Shown: positions 18,277 to 29,060 of the stretch, piece after piece
How the letters are laid out: each line of letters starts with the position of its first letter
Numbering within the stretch: the first letter of the stretch is position 1
Assembly (NCBI RefSeq): GCF_000210295.1
Contig: NC_026737.1
Span: 1,240,001-1,304,000 of the forward strand
Length of the DNA stretch: 64,000 bases
DNA from: Trypanosoma brucei gambiense DAL972
Lineage: Eukaryota; Euglenozoa; Kinetoplastea; Trypanosomatida; Trypanosomatidae
Direction of reading: 5' to 3'
The notes under the pieces: model-generated
The model's database searches: none
Told to the model about the DNA's origin: nothing
The model's input: the letters and a program-made list of their open reading frames with translations, nothing else
Position numbers and translations under genes: made by a program

Positions 18277-19548
18277 TTACGATCTTGCTGCTGTTTTCCT
18301 CACAGCAGCATCCGACACTTGGGCACTGACTCCAACGTTTTTAGCGGGCTCACTACCTTTTACTATCGTGTTGGAGGCAACAACTGCTGCAAGTGCACTA
18401 GGGGCAAATAACTTCAGCCATGGAAGCGAGCGTGGTGGTGGGCCCTGAGAGGCGTAACAAAGCTGCCATCCATATACCCACGAGAAGGAGCTCCCGAGTC
18501 GTAGGTAATCTTCCAGCGTGTGGGCGATAAAAAATAGCTCATCACATTCTTCTGAACTGCCATTACCGTTCGCCACTTCAACTTCTCCATCCGTTACCAC
18601 TCCATTATTGCATTCTTGCTGCTTCTGTTGGTATTTAACGCGCCCCCATATCTCAGGATTATGATCTGGTACGTGCTCTCCAATGCCAGGAAACGTAAGG
18701 TGTCTAAAATCATACACCAGCAGTACCTCACACGCCTCACCAGCCCCACACGTTGTAGCCAAAGTACTTACCCCCTCTTCTCTGGCAACACGATTCACCA
18801 CGTCCCGCAATGAAGCATACGGGACACATGGCGACAAAAGAAAGAACCGCGGCCAACATTTTTCAGCCCAATTTTCGTCATCTTCGGCGCCCTGGCTGTC
18901 GCTCGATGTCATTTCCATACCTTGATTAGCTGCATTCTTTTTGGACGTGTGACGATACATTGCTTTGGCTTGTTGCGACAGCCGCTCCGTGACGTCGACG
19001 ATTCCCTCAAGTGCATTGATGCATAAAGAAATGATTGGTTGGAGTGTGTTTTTTTTCGTCGCCGACGTCCCGACACTGCGGCGACAATGTTGCTCTACGG
19101 CTGCCGCAGGCTCGAGGACGCCCAACAAGCAAAGGGATTCACTTGCTTTTACAAGTCCGATATCAGCTAAAAGAAGTAACAATGCCGCAGGTAGGTGCGG
19201 ACGAACTCGGAACTGTTGCTCTGACTGAGAACGCAGAGGATCTAGCGAACGGATCCAGCTATTGCTCCACGCTTCAGCGCTCTGACGCAGTTTTTCCACC
19301 TCCTGAACCTTGTTAGGATTCTTCTCAGATACAGCTCTCTTACCTGTCGCTATAAGAGTTTCTTGCAGCTCTGTGCCATGTACTGCCTTCTCCTCGCCGA
19401 GTTTGATGAGGAAAAAGGAAACACCATACTTTGTAGCTACCCGGTTAGTAATCGTCTCTAAGAATGATGAGGCGGGAGCACTAGCGGATAACGTCCCACT
19501 GGTATTTCTATGTGGAGATCGCGTTGCCTTTGACCTTGATGCTTGCAT
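18277..19548 (-). CDS. Conserved hypothetical protein
   Basis: A 423-aa protein that I do not recognise. It has a Ser/Ala-rich N-terminus (1-30), a helical region with a hydrophobic helix LPAALLLLLADIGLV (about 119-133) that looks buried rather than membrane-spanning, and a low-complexity polar linker (about 215-240). A more structured C-terminal half includes LLSPCVPYASLRDVV, EVLLVYDFRHLTFPG, ELFFIAHTLEDYLRL and SLPWLKLFAP. The mix of buried beta-like segments and a WLKLF motif suggests a compact domain. The start is the first ATG and the frame is closed upstream by stops. It lies between the ceramide synthase and the cullin in the same unit; context gives no functional clue. Confidence 0.7.
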   Translation of the reverse strand: MQASRSKATRSPHRNTSGTLSASAPASSFLETITNRVATKYGVSFFLIKLGEEKAVHGTELQETLIATGKRAVSEKNPNKVQEVEKLRQSAEAWSNSWIRSLDPLRSQSEQQFRVRPHLPAALLLLLADIGLVKASESLCLLGVLEPAAAVEQHCRRSVGTSATKKNTLQPIISLCINALEGIVDVTERLSQQAKAMYRHTSKKNAANQGMEMTSSDSQGAEDDENWAEKCWPRFFLLSPCVPYASLRDVVNRVAREEGVSTLATTCGAGEACEVLLVYDFRHLTFPGIGEHVPDHNPEIWGRVKYQQKQQECNNGVVTDGEVEVANGNGSSEECDELFFIAHTLEDYLRLGSSFSWVYGWQLCYASQGPPPRSLPWLKLFAPSALAAVVASNTIVKGSEPAKNVGVSAQVSDAAVRKTAARS

Positions 19549-19820
19549 CTTCTCAACTAGGTCTATTCGTCACGCGACCAAAATTGTCAGCGCACCACTG
19601 CGTCTTTACTGTTTTCTTTGTGTTCTTTTTGCGCTTACAAAAAAAAAATAATGTGAAAAGCGATGAGGCAGGGAGGGGGTTGAAGAAAAGGCAGTAATAA
19701 ACAGTAGCGGCTAGGTATAAATGCAGGCGGGGGAAATTGCCAATGTGAGAGCGCAAATGCGGTAATGGCATGTCGGCATGAGGCAAACAAAATACGAGCA
19801 ACAACAGGCGGCACCCCTTT

Positions 19821-22682
19821 TTACGCTCTGTAAACAAACTGCTCCCTGTCTTCTTGGTCACGCACAATATACTCCTTATCAATTAATCTTCTCAACACCT
19901 CCTTGAACTCAACATCACTTAGTTGAAAATGATGTCGAAGTGACTCTTGGGTGAACTGAAATAAATCCTTGTAGGAGCCGTGCTGTACTGTTTTCAACCG
20001 GTGCATTACCGCAGCCTGAATCGCCCCTATCCGTGTCTCTTGTAACCCTTTGGCAGCCTTTTCGTTCGTTCGGGTGCACGTCGTCAACTGCTTCCGTTGG
20101 GAACGCTCGGGGAGGAGGTTGAAATGTGTGTGTGACGAAGTGAATTCAGGGTTGAGACGGAGAGCTTGCTGTGAAGCGGTATCGGCTCTCTCGGCCACCT
20201 TCGCTTCTTCCTCTTGTGGAAGCACCAGCAATCCGTTAAAGATGGGCTTGCGGAGCTCTTGCTGCAACTTCGCCGTTTCCCATTCAACCTCCTTGGCCAA
20301 ATTTTCCCACGTAACGCCCGCGCCCGCAGCCTCGCTAAGGCAGTTGAAGATCTCGTAGTGTTCCAAGGATCCCGTTACCAGCTTCTTCCCGCGGGGGTAT
20401 GCGATATCAAAGGTTACACGTTCAAATGTGGTTCGAATCCATATCAGACGGCGCGTTGAATGCCGGTTCTGATAGAACGCGGAGAAGCCGTCCATGGTGT
20501 TCTTCAATGGCTTTGGTACGCGGTCCAGTTTGGGATATACGGGCCAGGCATGAGGTGAAAGAATGCTTGTGGTGAGTTTGACGGAGAGTGCTGCATTTCC
20601 AATATCCTGCATCTGCTGTTGGTTAAAAGCCTCCGACATCTCATTGGCCGTTTTAACATCTTCGCACATCTGTACCATCTGCTGGACCGCCTCACGGTCG
20701 CCGGGAAATAGTTCCATCAGATAGCGGCACATGGATCCCTCAAACTGAAGCCTCTCGTGACGCAGTTCCTCAATGCTCACGGCGTTATCGTGAGTTTTCG
20801 GATGAAGGATGCTCAGTAATCGGATAGCGAGGTTTTCCTTATAGAAACTGAACAATTGAGTCCGACCGGAGAGGCCCTGTATAATTCGAAGTGCCGCTCG
20901 GAGGTCCTCATTGCCGCTCAGGGAACCGTTGCCTGTTGCCGGTGATGTCTCGTTGCCTCTGAGCAAATACTCGTACACATTGTAAAGAAGTTCTTCAAGA
21001 AGCGCGCTGGCACCGCGCAGCTGGTGTTGATGATTAGCAAGCGCTGTCTCTAGAATGTAGTAGAAACAGCCTTTAGTGTCGTTATCGCTGGTCCTCGTAC
21101 CGAGTAAGCAAGCTTTGAGTGCTTGGATGCCGCAGAGGCAGTCAAACACACGCTCCGTACGGATCAAATACGTGATTAAACGCTGAAGTTGCTTTTTTGG
21201 CGCATCGTTACTCAACAAGAAGGAGTTCACTGAAAGGGGTATTTGTTCCTGCAACAGCCTTCTGCACACACTTGCCATTACAAAGGAACCAATGTCCTTG
21301 TTCCCATTAGCAACGTTTTGTGTCAATAGGGGGCCCACACCTATACAGTCCCAATAATGAATATCACGGCACAGTGGTGAGCCAATACACGCCATAACAT
21401 CTGCAACCTCCAAAAGGAGTTTCAACGGATCCTTTTTTTCGCCGGAAGTGGTACGCTCAGTTGAAAGAGCCTCTACTGACTGCGAGTTAGCAGTGCTCGG
21501 TGTAAACTCTTTGTTGTCAACAGCAGGAACACCAAAGAGGTTGTCAAACATTGGTTGAAGTGTCAGCAAGAGCAAATGAAAAAGGTACGTATCGTCAGCG
21601 TCAACTGGGGAGCCCTCCACGCCACTTGCCATGCCTTCACCGCTGAGACTTTCTGGGTTCCATAATAACGCCATGTTTAACATAATAGCCTTCACCCACT
21701 CCTTGTCCACGCTGGGGATATCACCTAATATTGTGAGCTCACTGAGCCAATACTGTGGCCACCTTTCCAGGACAAAAACTTGGCGTGTCTCAGCGCTGTT
21801 CGCCTTGCGTTCCAACATTGCCAAAAGCGCATGGCGATTGAAGTACATTTCACATCCTTCAACTACGCTGCGGAGTGCAGTTACGATGATACGCCTCTCC
21901 GCCGTGCGAGCATCGCAGCTGAAGAGCATGATGAGTTGACAAATATCTGCCAGGGCGGTTTGCAACTGCTGCCGCAGTGGAGGCGGAAGTTTGGCGCTTG
22001 AATTGGTGCCTTTCCACTGTAGCTGGCGGCACCACCGAAGCGTCCACGTCAGCAACTGTTCCAAAAGCAACAGTTCAGCCCCCTCGCTAAAGTTGTCGAT
22101 AATTACTTTGTGAAGAAGTTCCTCAAACTTGCTAGTATCTCCCAAATTCATGTCCCATGCGAAGAAAAATGCCACCAGGGCTGGAAGCCGTCGGATGACG
22201 TTCCGAAGCTCCATCGCATGTTGGATTGCCTCAAGTGATTTTTCTCCCTCAAATGTGACGTTTTCATCGGGAACGCCCTGTCCCTGTGGTGGCAGTTGTT
22301 GTTCCCCTGATTTCTCCCTTTCACGCTCACGTATTCCCGCCAGGCACCTTTCCATCTCGCGGAGTTCATAACTAACGATTCCTGTCACCCAGTATAACAG
22401 CAGAGCATTTACATTGTGCGTGCAGCGAAGGCTGTTGTATATTTCGTTGTACCACTGCAACCACTTCTTACGACGTGTCACGGGTGTTTCCGTTTCTTCA
22501 TTTCGGAACAGCAGAAGCTCGCGGTTGAGCGTCACTTCGAAGAGATCACGAAGCGAGGCTGAGAGGTACTGCGGTCGTTTTGTTCCCCCCGCGGCGTATG
22601 CCTGCCGAAGCTTCTCTTCGTAGCTGAGTCCGTCGGAGGAGGTTTCCTCTGCAATAAGAGGAGGCGGGAGACTCGTTTTCAT
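19821..22682 (-). CDS. Cullin-family protein
   Basis: A 953-aa cullin, the scaffold of a multi-subunit RING ubiquitin ligase. The N-terminal 600 residues are helical cullin-repeat-like. The cullin homology region includes MQDIGNAALSV, LSPHAWPVYP, and FYQNRHSTRRLIW, matching the FYxxxHxxRxLxW block of cullins. A winged-helix segment precedes the C-terminal neddylation domain (about 884-953). That domain begins RIGAIQAAVMHRLK, with Lys 897 at the expected NEDD8 site, and ends EYIVRDQEDREQFVYRA, the usual cullin C-terminus. It is longer than human CUL1 (776 aa). The intact neddylation domain argues against APC2. Which adaptor class it uses is not clear. The 5' leader directly upstream of the ATG is an almost pure purine run on the coding strand. 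Confidence 0.88.
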   Translation of the reverse strand: MKTSLPPPLIAEETSSDGLSYEEKLRQAYAAGGTKRPQYLSASLRDLFEVTLNRELLLFRNEETETPVTRRKKWLQWYNEIYNSLRCTHNVNALLLYWVTGIVSYELREMERCLAGIREREREKSGEQQLPPQGQGVPDENVTFEGEKSLEAIQHAMELRNVIRRLPALVAFFFAWDMNLGDTSKFEELLHKVIIDNFSEGAELLLLEQLLTWTLRWCRQLQWKGTNSSAKLPPPLRQQLQTALADICQLIMLFSCDARTAERRIIVTALRSVVEGCEMYFNRHALLAMLERKANSAETRQVFVLERWPQYWLSELTILGDIPSVDKEWVKAIMLNMALLWNPESLSGEGMASGVEGSPVDADDTYLFHLLLLTLQPMFDNLFGVPAVDNKEFTPSTANSQSVEALSTERTTSGEKKDPLKLLLEVADVMACIGSPLCRDIHYWDCIGVGPLLTQNVANGNKDIGSFVMASVCRRLLQEQIPLSVNSFLLSNDAPKKQLQRLITYLIRTERVFDCLCGIQALKACLLGTRTSDNDTKGCFYYILETALANHQHQLRGASALLEELLYNVYEYLLRGNETSPATGNGSLSGNEDLRAALRIIQGLSGRTQLFSFYKENLAIRLLSILHPKTHDNAVSIEELRHERLQFEGSMCRYLMELFPGDREAVQQMVQMCEDVKTANEMSEAFNQQQMQDIGNAALSVKLTTSILSPHAWPVYPKLDRVPKPLKNTMDGFSAFYQNRHSTRRLIWIRTTFERVTFDIAYPRGKKLVTGSLEHYEIFNCLSEAAGAGVTWENLAKEVEWETAKLQQELRKPIFNGLLVLPQEEEAKVAERADTASQQALRLNPEFTSSHTHFNLLPERSQRKQLTTCTRTNEKAAKGLQETRIGAIQAAVMHRLKTVQHGSYKDLFQFTQESLRHHFQLSDVEFKEVLRRLIDKEYIVRDQEDREQFVYRA

Positions 22683-23520
22683 CCCCTCCTTCCTTTTCTT
22701 TCTTTTCTTTCCTTTTCGTCCCCCCTACTTCACCTCACCTATCATTTGTAGTTAGTTTTACAGATGTACGAGATGGGTAGAAGCCAGTGAAACAGTTCCG
22801 GTTTGATCAACAGCCCCCTACCTTTCTTGTTATTATTGAATGCTTCAGAAAAATGATTGGTGTGTATTTTCCCTTCTTATTTTTCCCTGACCCCCTAACA
22901 CTGATGTGATTAATGAGGAAAAGCACGACCACTACTCAATGTTAGCACAAGGCAAAGATAACTCAATCGCTGTTGTTTTATGTTATGGTATTAAAATGAC
23001 AAAAGGGGGAAAGTTGTTTAGAGTTTGTATTATCCTTCACAAGCGAGTAGCCGATACACCAAACAATCAGTTGCAGTGGTGCCTCACCTGCAATAAAGTA
23101 ATAACGATATTAATGTTAATAACAATGCAAACCATATTAGGTAAATAAATAAATAAATAAATATATATATATATATAAATATAAATGTATTATATACACA
23201 AGTGTGAGCACATGCAAAAGTGCATGATGTGTACTTGGGTTTCGAATGCTTGGCAAAACAATCTAAATACCGTTAAGGTGATCTTAAAAAATAAAAAAAG
23301 TAAAACTCTAAAAATGGCAAGCGGGCGGAATAAAAACGAAGTCAGTAAATGATGACAACAACAACAACAATGATACCAACAAAAGTATCATGTAAGATGA
23401 GAAGTCCACCACTCCATCTCGTAAACAACCTTCTATGGTTTGAACACACTGGTAGATCACCAGCATTGGCTCCACACATCACTACGCTCTATACGACGCG
23501 TGGGATTCCATGATAACGAG
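22683..23520. other. Intergenic, no gene seen
   Basis: AT-rich spacer with AAAT and AT repeats at about 23143-23175 and ACA/ACC repeats near 23349-23372. Probably the cullin leader and the 3' UTR of the next gene. Confidence 0.4.
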
Positions 23521-24504
23521 TTACCCCGCCGCGTATTCTTCTCCTTCTTCCTCATCTGATGCAAAGAGGGAATTGGATGAAGATACGGAAAGGTGCATAT
23601 GGGAAGGAAAGGAAAAAGAGAAGGGATAGAGTGAAAGTGGAAAAGAAGACAACATCGTTGGAGGGGCACACCTGTTAGCAACTATACAACGAGCGGGCTC
23701 CGTGGCCACACTACTTATGTCACTGCTGCTTTCGCTACTGGATCCAGCACAACCGTCTCTCAATACACATTCCAAAGGCACCTCCCCACGCGGCCCATCC
23801 CAATGAGGGCCAACGAAATAACAGGATCTGCCATAAACTATGTGACTCTCGTCGCGTGAACCGCCTCTCGCAGTTGGTGGAAAACAACTGGAGAGCGCGC
23901 CGCCGGCGTGTTGTGGGTCTGTACCGGTTGTCCATCCAGCAGGACTGCTACTTTCTTCCTCATCCCACTGTTGCTCACCTTCTAAAAAAGGTATGGCATT
24001 TGGTTCATCTGCTGCTAATAACAGGGCGGGAAGCGGCACGGCAATACGGTTGCTCAACCCCCATGACGGGAAATGCCTGGTTTCTGTTAATGCGCTGTTT
24101 GTCATTTGGTTAGTAGGTGAAACAACCATTCCCTCAACAGCAAGTTGGTGAAGAAGGCTTACATCATCTGTCGTGAGAGGGTGTATTTGCTGTCGCGCCA
24201 TACGTTCATCAGCGGCATTAGGGATTGCATTGCCGTCCGTAATGCCGCCAACACCACTACCGCCATTGAATATGACCGCCTCACCTTGATGTCGGTAATC
24301 ACCAACAATTAAAGAAGGATAATGTTGTGCAAGCGTCACAACTGCAGTTTGGCCCGCTGTGCCATCTAAACCGTTGGCCACTCTTTCCCTAATCTGCATT
24401 CGATGCGCTGAGCGACGCACGAGCACAACTACCAGCGCAATCAATACGCATATGTTCACAAACACCAGCAGCGCTAGCATCACGTAAAGAATGGAAATCG
24501 GCAT
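23521..24504 (-). CDS. Single-pass membrane protein, VYG-motif family member 1
   Basis: A 327-aa protein with a short N-terminus, one strong membrane helix (about 4-29) and a basic stop (VRRSAHRMQIRER). This fits a type III protein with its long tail in the cytosol. The tail has LAVEGMVVSP (about 121-130), matching AVEGIPLAS of the genes at 26373 and 28240. It also has SHIVYGRSCYF (about 220-230), matching the VYG-x-Y element found near the C-terminus of its relatives. It extends about 100 residues past that element with a Ser/Phe-rich stretch and an acidic end (DEEEGEEY). No known domain. It is the leftmost of four such genes lying between the cullin and the transporter array. Overall similarity to the others is weak, so membership rests on layout, position and the two short motifs. 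Confidence 0.7.
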   Translation of the reverse strand: MPISILYVMLALLVFVNICVLIALVVVLVRRSAHRMQIRERVANGLDGTAGQTAVVTLAQHYPSLIVGDYRHQGEAVIFNGGSGVGGITDGNAIPNAADERMARQQIHPLTTDDVSLLHQLAVEGMVVSPTNQMTNSALTETRHFPSWGLSNRIAVPLPALLLAADEPNAIPFLEGEQQWDEEESSSPAGWTTGTDPQHAGGALSSCFPPTARGGSRDESHIVYGRSCYFVGPHWDGPRGEVPLECVLRDGCAGSSSESSSDISSVATEPARCIVANRCAPPTMLSSFPLSLYPFSFSFPSHMHLSVSSSNSLFASDEEEGEEYAAG

Positions 24505-26372
24505 TTACTACCCCTATGCACGGTTGCCTTTCCCGTCACCGCACCGTGTGCAACCTTGACGTTTAAATAAAGCGAACAAATGGATTCACATAATGAGAGT
24601 GAAAGAAATAAAAATGAGGGTGAATACAGGTTATTCTCTTTTCCGTTCTTTTTTTGTTTTTGTTTGTTTCAAGTTAATGGCACGATGGTGTTGAAAGTGG
24701 TTCGCACGTAAGCGTCTACAAAATATCGACAAACAATTACAAATACCCCTTTCCTTTTTTTATTTTCCCTCTTTCCCTTACTACCCGAGCCGCAACAACA
24801 CCCCTTTAACAGGAGTAATGGAACAATCAGACAAATGCGAACAACCGCGCACATTTAGAAGGTCACTTTTTTTTTAAAAAAGAAAAGGAAACAAGTAAAC
24901 AAACAAACTCTACGCTTCTATTCCCTTTTTTTTCTTTTTCTTTCATTTCATGCGTTTGATATATAAAGGTATATGCATGCCGAGATACATGCATATATAA
25001 ATATATATATTTACCAAGATACACACAAGTGATTTTTAGATGGCCCCCCCTTTCCTTTCTCTCTTTTCCTTCATTTTTTTCTTTCCAGAAACCAATTTTA
25101 AAGCATATAAAAGTATAGCGAACGAGAGCAGGGAGGGTGCGATGAACCAGCAAACGAACTGCGAAAGAAAGAAACAAAAAAAAACGAGTTTCCATGTGAC
25201 TGCGGCGGGATGGATAAAGGGTCACAAAGAAGCAGGGAAAGGTAAGGCAACTTAGAGTTACGGACGAGGAATGATATGCGGGTGGCGTGTGGTGGACTAC
25301 ACATATCATTGGGAAGAATCAATAGAGGTGAGCTTAAACAATATAAATATGATTTGGCATGTATTTACGTGTCTTTACATTTCACGCGTCTCTGTTTCAC
25401 CCTTTATTTATTTTCCCGCCAGTGTCTCGGGGACGTGTGCGATTTTGGTGGCAACACCGGTGCACAGGGGGGAAGGTTCGCATGCTTTATTCACAAAGTG
25501 CACACATACACACATCCATATATACACACACACACACAAGCACACACGCATATATATATATATATATATATATGTATATGTATATTGGTAGATAAAATTT
25601 AATTATCATATTAACTATTCAAGCAACACAGGGAGGGTAGCAGCAACGGCAACAGACCAAACAAGAGTGAAAAAAGGAAAAAAAATGAGTAAAGTGAAAA
25701 ATGAAATGAGATGAAACGGATAAACAACATTTTTCCTTTTTTCTTCTTTCAGCGGTTTTTAGCGTGTGAGTTTGAAGAGACCCTTCTCACTACATACGCA
25801 CACTCCTTTCCCCTCCCCCGCTGCAACATAATGCCTAACACGAGCACGTATGGAACTGCCCAGTTAAAAGGACTCAAAACGTAAAAGAAAAAAAAGAGAG
25901 AAGGGGAGGGGGAAAAAAAAGGGGGGGGTGAAAAACAGACGAGAATAGGAACAAAGACAGAAAAGAACGAGCAGCAATACAACAGTAACAAAAGGAAAAC
26001 GTGTTTCATGCGCAAGAAAAAGGAAAAATTGGAGGAAGAGAAGGAGGAGGAGGGGAAACGAGCGTGGAATTTTCTTCTCATTGCTTCCGCGCCTCCAATT
26101 GGTGCAGCCGTACGGCACAACCCTTCCTTCTTTTCATTCTTTTTTTGGAGGAGGAAGAGGGGAGGGAACGCTCCGCGCGGCGCAAAAAAAAAAAAAAAGA
26201 AAGAAATCCCCTTCTCTTGCTTATTTGCAAACTCGACTTCAAACATAAACAAAAAACCTTCCACAAAGACGCGCAGACACAAATCCGCCGATGCGCTCGC
26301 AGGAAGATGGATTCGCAAGCATACAAGTTTTTTTTTTTTTTAAATTCCCACCCTTCTCTCCTTCCCCCCTCA
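24505..26372. other. Intergenic, microsatellite-rich, no gene seen
   Basis: A long spacer with a T9A6 tract (24867-24881), TA-rich DNA near 24955-25012, CA and TA repeats (25499-25585), and long purine or pyrimidine runs (25870-26200). Frames on either strand are low-complexity Phe/Lys/Glu translations of these runs. It should contain the 3' UTR of the gene at 26373 and splice signals for the gene at 23521. Confidence 0.45.
25499..25585. repeat. Compound CA/TA microsatellite
   Basis: Alternating CA and TA dinucleotide runs, including ACACACACACACA and about 13 TA units, then TGTATATGTATA. Confidence 0.9.
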
Positions 26373-27059
26373 TTACCGTGGAGAGAAAATGAGGGGTTCT
26401 TCTTCCCAGGTTTTTTCGACGTACTTGATGCGACTATTTGCCGGGTTCAGCGAGTATTCGAACCCCATGCCGTACACTTCGTCTGCGTCATTCATTATAT
26501 CCGCCTTTCGCTCCGCGTCCTCTTCTGATTGCATGATCCGTTCTATCAATTCTTCCACCAGAGCGCAGTGAGAATCAGTTGATGCTGGTTGTGACCGATT
26601 TAAGCGCTGCAGATGGTGGTGCAATCCCGTGAGAAGTTCTATAAAAGTGGGGCCGGCAGAGGCTTCTGGAACCTGTCTATTGGATCGAGAAGTCTCTGCT
26701 CCATTTGTGGTTGTGGTGCCTTGTCCCCCTGCTGTAGTGATGGAGTGAGATCTTCCACGTCTGGCACGCATTTCCCTATCCGCCAATACTTCAGTCACAC
26801 CTACCGTGGAGGCCAGTGGAATGCCTTCAACCGCATGTTTGTTGGTTACCAGCACCTCAGTGGCTTGTCGTATTAAACGGTTTCGCAGGAGTTCACCCGA
26901 GAGGTTGTTGGCTGTTGACCCTAAGCGCAAACGTTGCTGCTCCCGGGAAGCCCCAAGGCGCCATCTCGTTTTTGTTATGGTGTATATGATGACGACTACA
27001 CCCAACCCAAGCATCAAAAGGACGACCAGGACGGCCTGCAGTGTTGGGGCATTACTCAT
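26373..27059 (-). CDS. Single-pass membrane protein, VYG-motif family member 2
   Basis: A 228-aa protein. One membrane helix (about 7-29) is followed by basic residues (TKTRWRLG), giving a predicted cytosolic C-terminal tail. A helix RNRLIRQATEVLVTN leads into AVEGIPLASTVGVTEVLADR (77-95), nearly identical to the neighbour at 28240. A Thr/Ser-rich variable linker follows, then a helix with HHHLQRLNR, and the C-terminal DEVYGMGFEYSLNPANSR (VYG at 195-197). The frame opens upstream at a GTG, which I reject; from ATG 27059 the EGIPLAS block falls at residues 78-84, exactly as in the neighbour. The 288-bp element 27206-27493 lies upstream. Unknown function; no catalytic motif. Confidence 0.8.
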   Translation of the reverse strand: MSNAPTLQAVLVVLLMLGLGVVVIIYTITKTRWRLGASREQQRLRLGSTANNLSGELLRNRLIRQATEVLVTNKHAVEGIPLASTVGVTEVLADREMRARRGRSHSITTAGGQGTTTTNGAETSRSNRQVPEASAGPTFIELLTGLHHHLQRLNRSQPASTDSHCALVEELIERIMQSEEDAERKADIMNDADEVYGMGFEYSLNPANSRIKYVEKTWEEEPLIFSPR

Positions 27060-27205
27060 TTGCACGGCAGCCACACTACGGTATTTTTCTTTTCTTTTTT
27101 TCCCCCCAACGAAACGAAGAACTGAATGACTTTTATTTCAACTGCCGCGCACCAAAAGGAAGGGGATGGGAGGGGTATTAACGAATCTCAAGATGCAAGC
27201 CTCTC

Positions 27206-27493
27206 CCGTTGACTCGGTGGGAGAGGGATAACTTCCGCCTGACGTTTGTAACACCCGCGACCAGAATGAGGAACTATTGGGTTGGTGCACGGGTTTTTGG
27301 GGCTTTGTGTATGTGTGTGTGTGTGTGTGTGTGTCGAGGCGGGGGGGGGGGGTAGAGTGAAATGGGATGGAGGAAAAACGATAATAATAATAATAATAGC
27401 AATAATAATAATAATATAAGAGTGTAAATGGGGAGAATGTGTACGGTATCAGGGGTAAAACATATTTGCATATGCATACATGCATGTGAAATA
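27206..27493. repeat. Duplicated 5' flank, copy 1 (upstream of family member 2)
   Basis: This 288-bp stretch is repeated at 29061-29333. By eye the two differ almost only in the lengths of the GT run, the G run and the AAT runs. Each copy lies 125-150 bp upstream of a VYG-family start codon, so it probably carries the pyrimidine tracts and splice signals, and also the 3' region of the gene further upstream. Confidence 0.9.
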
Positions 27494-28239
27494 TAAACAA
27501 ATAGCTAAGGATGGAAATGTGATTGAATGAAATATAACAGAGGGCTATCGAACCAGTACACTGTGATGGGGCGAGTAGGAAGTTTAAGGAGTTACACATT
27601 TGGTGTACAAACAAACGAAAGTAAGTGGGAAAAAGAAAGACAACATTAAAACAACAAACAAAAGAAAGAAGGCACTAGCAACAAAACAATTAACGATCAC
27701 ACATAAAAGATTCGGAACGGTTTGAGGTGCATAACTCTAAACGAGACTAAAAAGTAAGAAAAACGAATGCCAATAGAAAGAAAAACACCGAAAAATCAGC
27801 TAATGTGATTGAACATAAAACACACCCAGTGGACAAAGGAGCCACTCGGAACATGGACTCACCTCTGCAAGCAATGCAAATGACCACCAAATAATGATGG
27901 GTATCGGCAAGTGTTTCTTTTGGTAAGGGAAACAACAACAATAATAATAAACAATAACAACGACTATCGAAAGCTATCATTAGGCGGCTTTCTTATTTAT
28001 AAGTTCCCTACATTAAAAACTCAAGGAAGAGAGTAAGGAGGAAAATGGGGATGATGAAAGAAGAGTTGGATGTGGGAGAGGATGTCTTCTTTCCACACTC
28101 TTTTCCTCTCTCGATCATGTATTCAATCACCATAACATTCCATTTCACATCCTTTAGATTCACACTAAAACACATCTAACGAACATTTGCACACAGACAA
28201 GTACCAATGAAATGACACACCCACTCGCGAAACCCTTCC
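27494..28239. other. Intergenic, no gene seen
   Basis: AT-rich spacer, presumably the 3' UTR of the gene at 28240. Short AAAC and AAT repeats; no supported ORF. Confidence 0.4.
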
Positions 28240-28935
28240 CTAATATGTGGTGGAGGGAACATCGCCCCTTTTACATAGATGATTAAAAGCATTTTCTGTA
28301 CGTACGTTAGCAGGGTTGTGCGTATACTCTGATCCCTTTCCGTATACTTCTTCCACACTACTTTCCTCTGCCCTGTTGCGTTTCTTTTTCTTGTCTTCTA
28401 GCTTGGCAAACTCTTCTATCATCAGTTCCGCTACCGAAAGCCCAGAATCACCGAAGGGTTCTGCTCCCCCCGCCCGCCGCTGCTGTTGACTTAAACTTTC
28501 GAGGAGCTCCACAACTGAAGGGCCGGGAAGCGCATCAGGCGTTGGGCCGTTTTCCCTCACTAACTCCACCACACGAGATATCGTAGCGCGCCTCCCATCT
28601 GCCATCGTGATGAGGGGTGGCCTGCCTTGATAAGTATTGCTACGCATTTCCCTATCCGCCAATACCTCCGTCACACCTACCATAGAAGCCAGTGGAATGC
28701 CTTCATGCACGTAATTGTTGGCCAATAATATTTCAATGGCTTGACGTGTCAAACGGCTGCGCGCACGCTCCTGGCTGCTTTGCCCAGTTGCCTCCCGCCG
28801 ACCCTGTCGATGCGCTCTCGCCAGCTGAGCTCGACGACGGCGCTGTTTCACCATCATGTACTCAGTCATTACGACAGCAACGCACGCAAATAGAAAAGCA
28901 GCGAAAGCAAGGTTTATTGCTTGCGTAAGCTCCAT
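28240..28935 (-). CDS. Single-pass membrane protein, VYG-motif family member 3
   Basis: A 231-aa paralogue of the gene at 26373. It has a membrane helix (about 7-25), then a strongly basic segment (KQRRRRAQLARAHRQGRR), giving a predicted cytosolic tail. RSRLTRQAIEILLANN leads to HEGIPLASMVGVTEVLADR (78-95), and the tail carries EEVYGKGSEYTHNPANVR (VYG at 197-199). Between these blocks and in the last 15 residues the two neighbours differ greatly, and the membrane helices share only hydrophobicity. The start is the first ATG, placed the same distance from the conserved block as in member 2. An almost identical flank (29061-29333) precedes it. Function unknown. Confidence 0.8.
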   Translation of the reverse strand: MELTQAINLAFAAFLFACVAVVMTEYMMVKQRRRRAQLARAHRQGRREATGQSSQERARSRLTRQAIEILLANNYVHEGIPLASMVGVTEVLADREMRSNTYQGRPPLITMADGRRATISRVVELVRENGPTPDALPGPSVVELLESLSQQQRRAGGAEPFGDSGLSVAELMIEEFAKLEDKKKKRNRAEESSVEEVYGKGSEYTHNPANVRTENAFNHLCKRGDVPSTTY

Positions 28936-29060
28936 CTTTTTACTATCTTCTTCCTCACCCCCCCCCTAATCTCCGAACCTTTCCGATGTCCTTCACTCCC
29001 TAAAACCCACAAAAATGTACTGCTCCCTACTTGTGAGATTTCAATGTCGTGGTAACACTG

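Noticed and set aside
25749..26528. Long ORFs on both strands
   Set aside because: They are translations of purine and pyrimidine runs (Phe, Lys, Glu, Ser repeats) in the spacer.
27138..27614. Minus ORFs across the duplicated flank, and the matching ones at 29041-29412
   Set aside because: Dominated by Thr-His and Tyr/Leu repeats from GT and AAT microsatellites; frames shift between the two copies as repeat length changes, so they are not coding.
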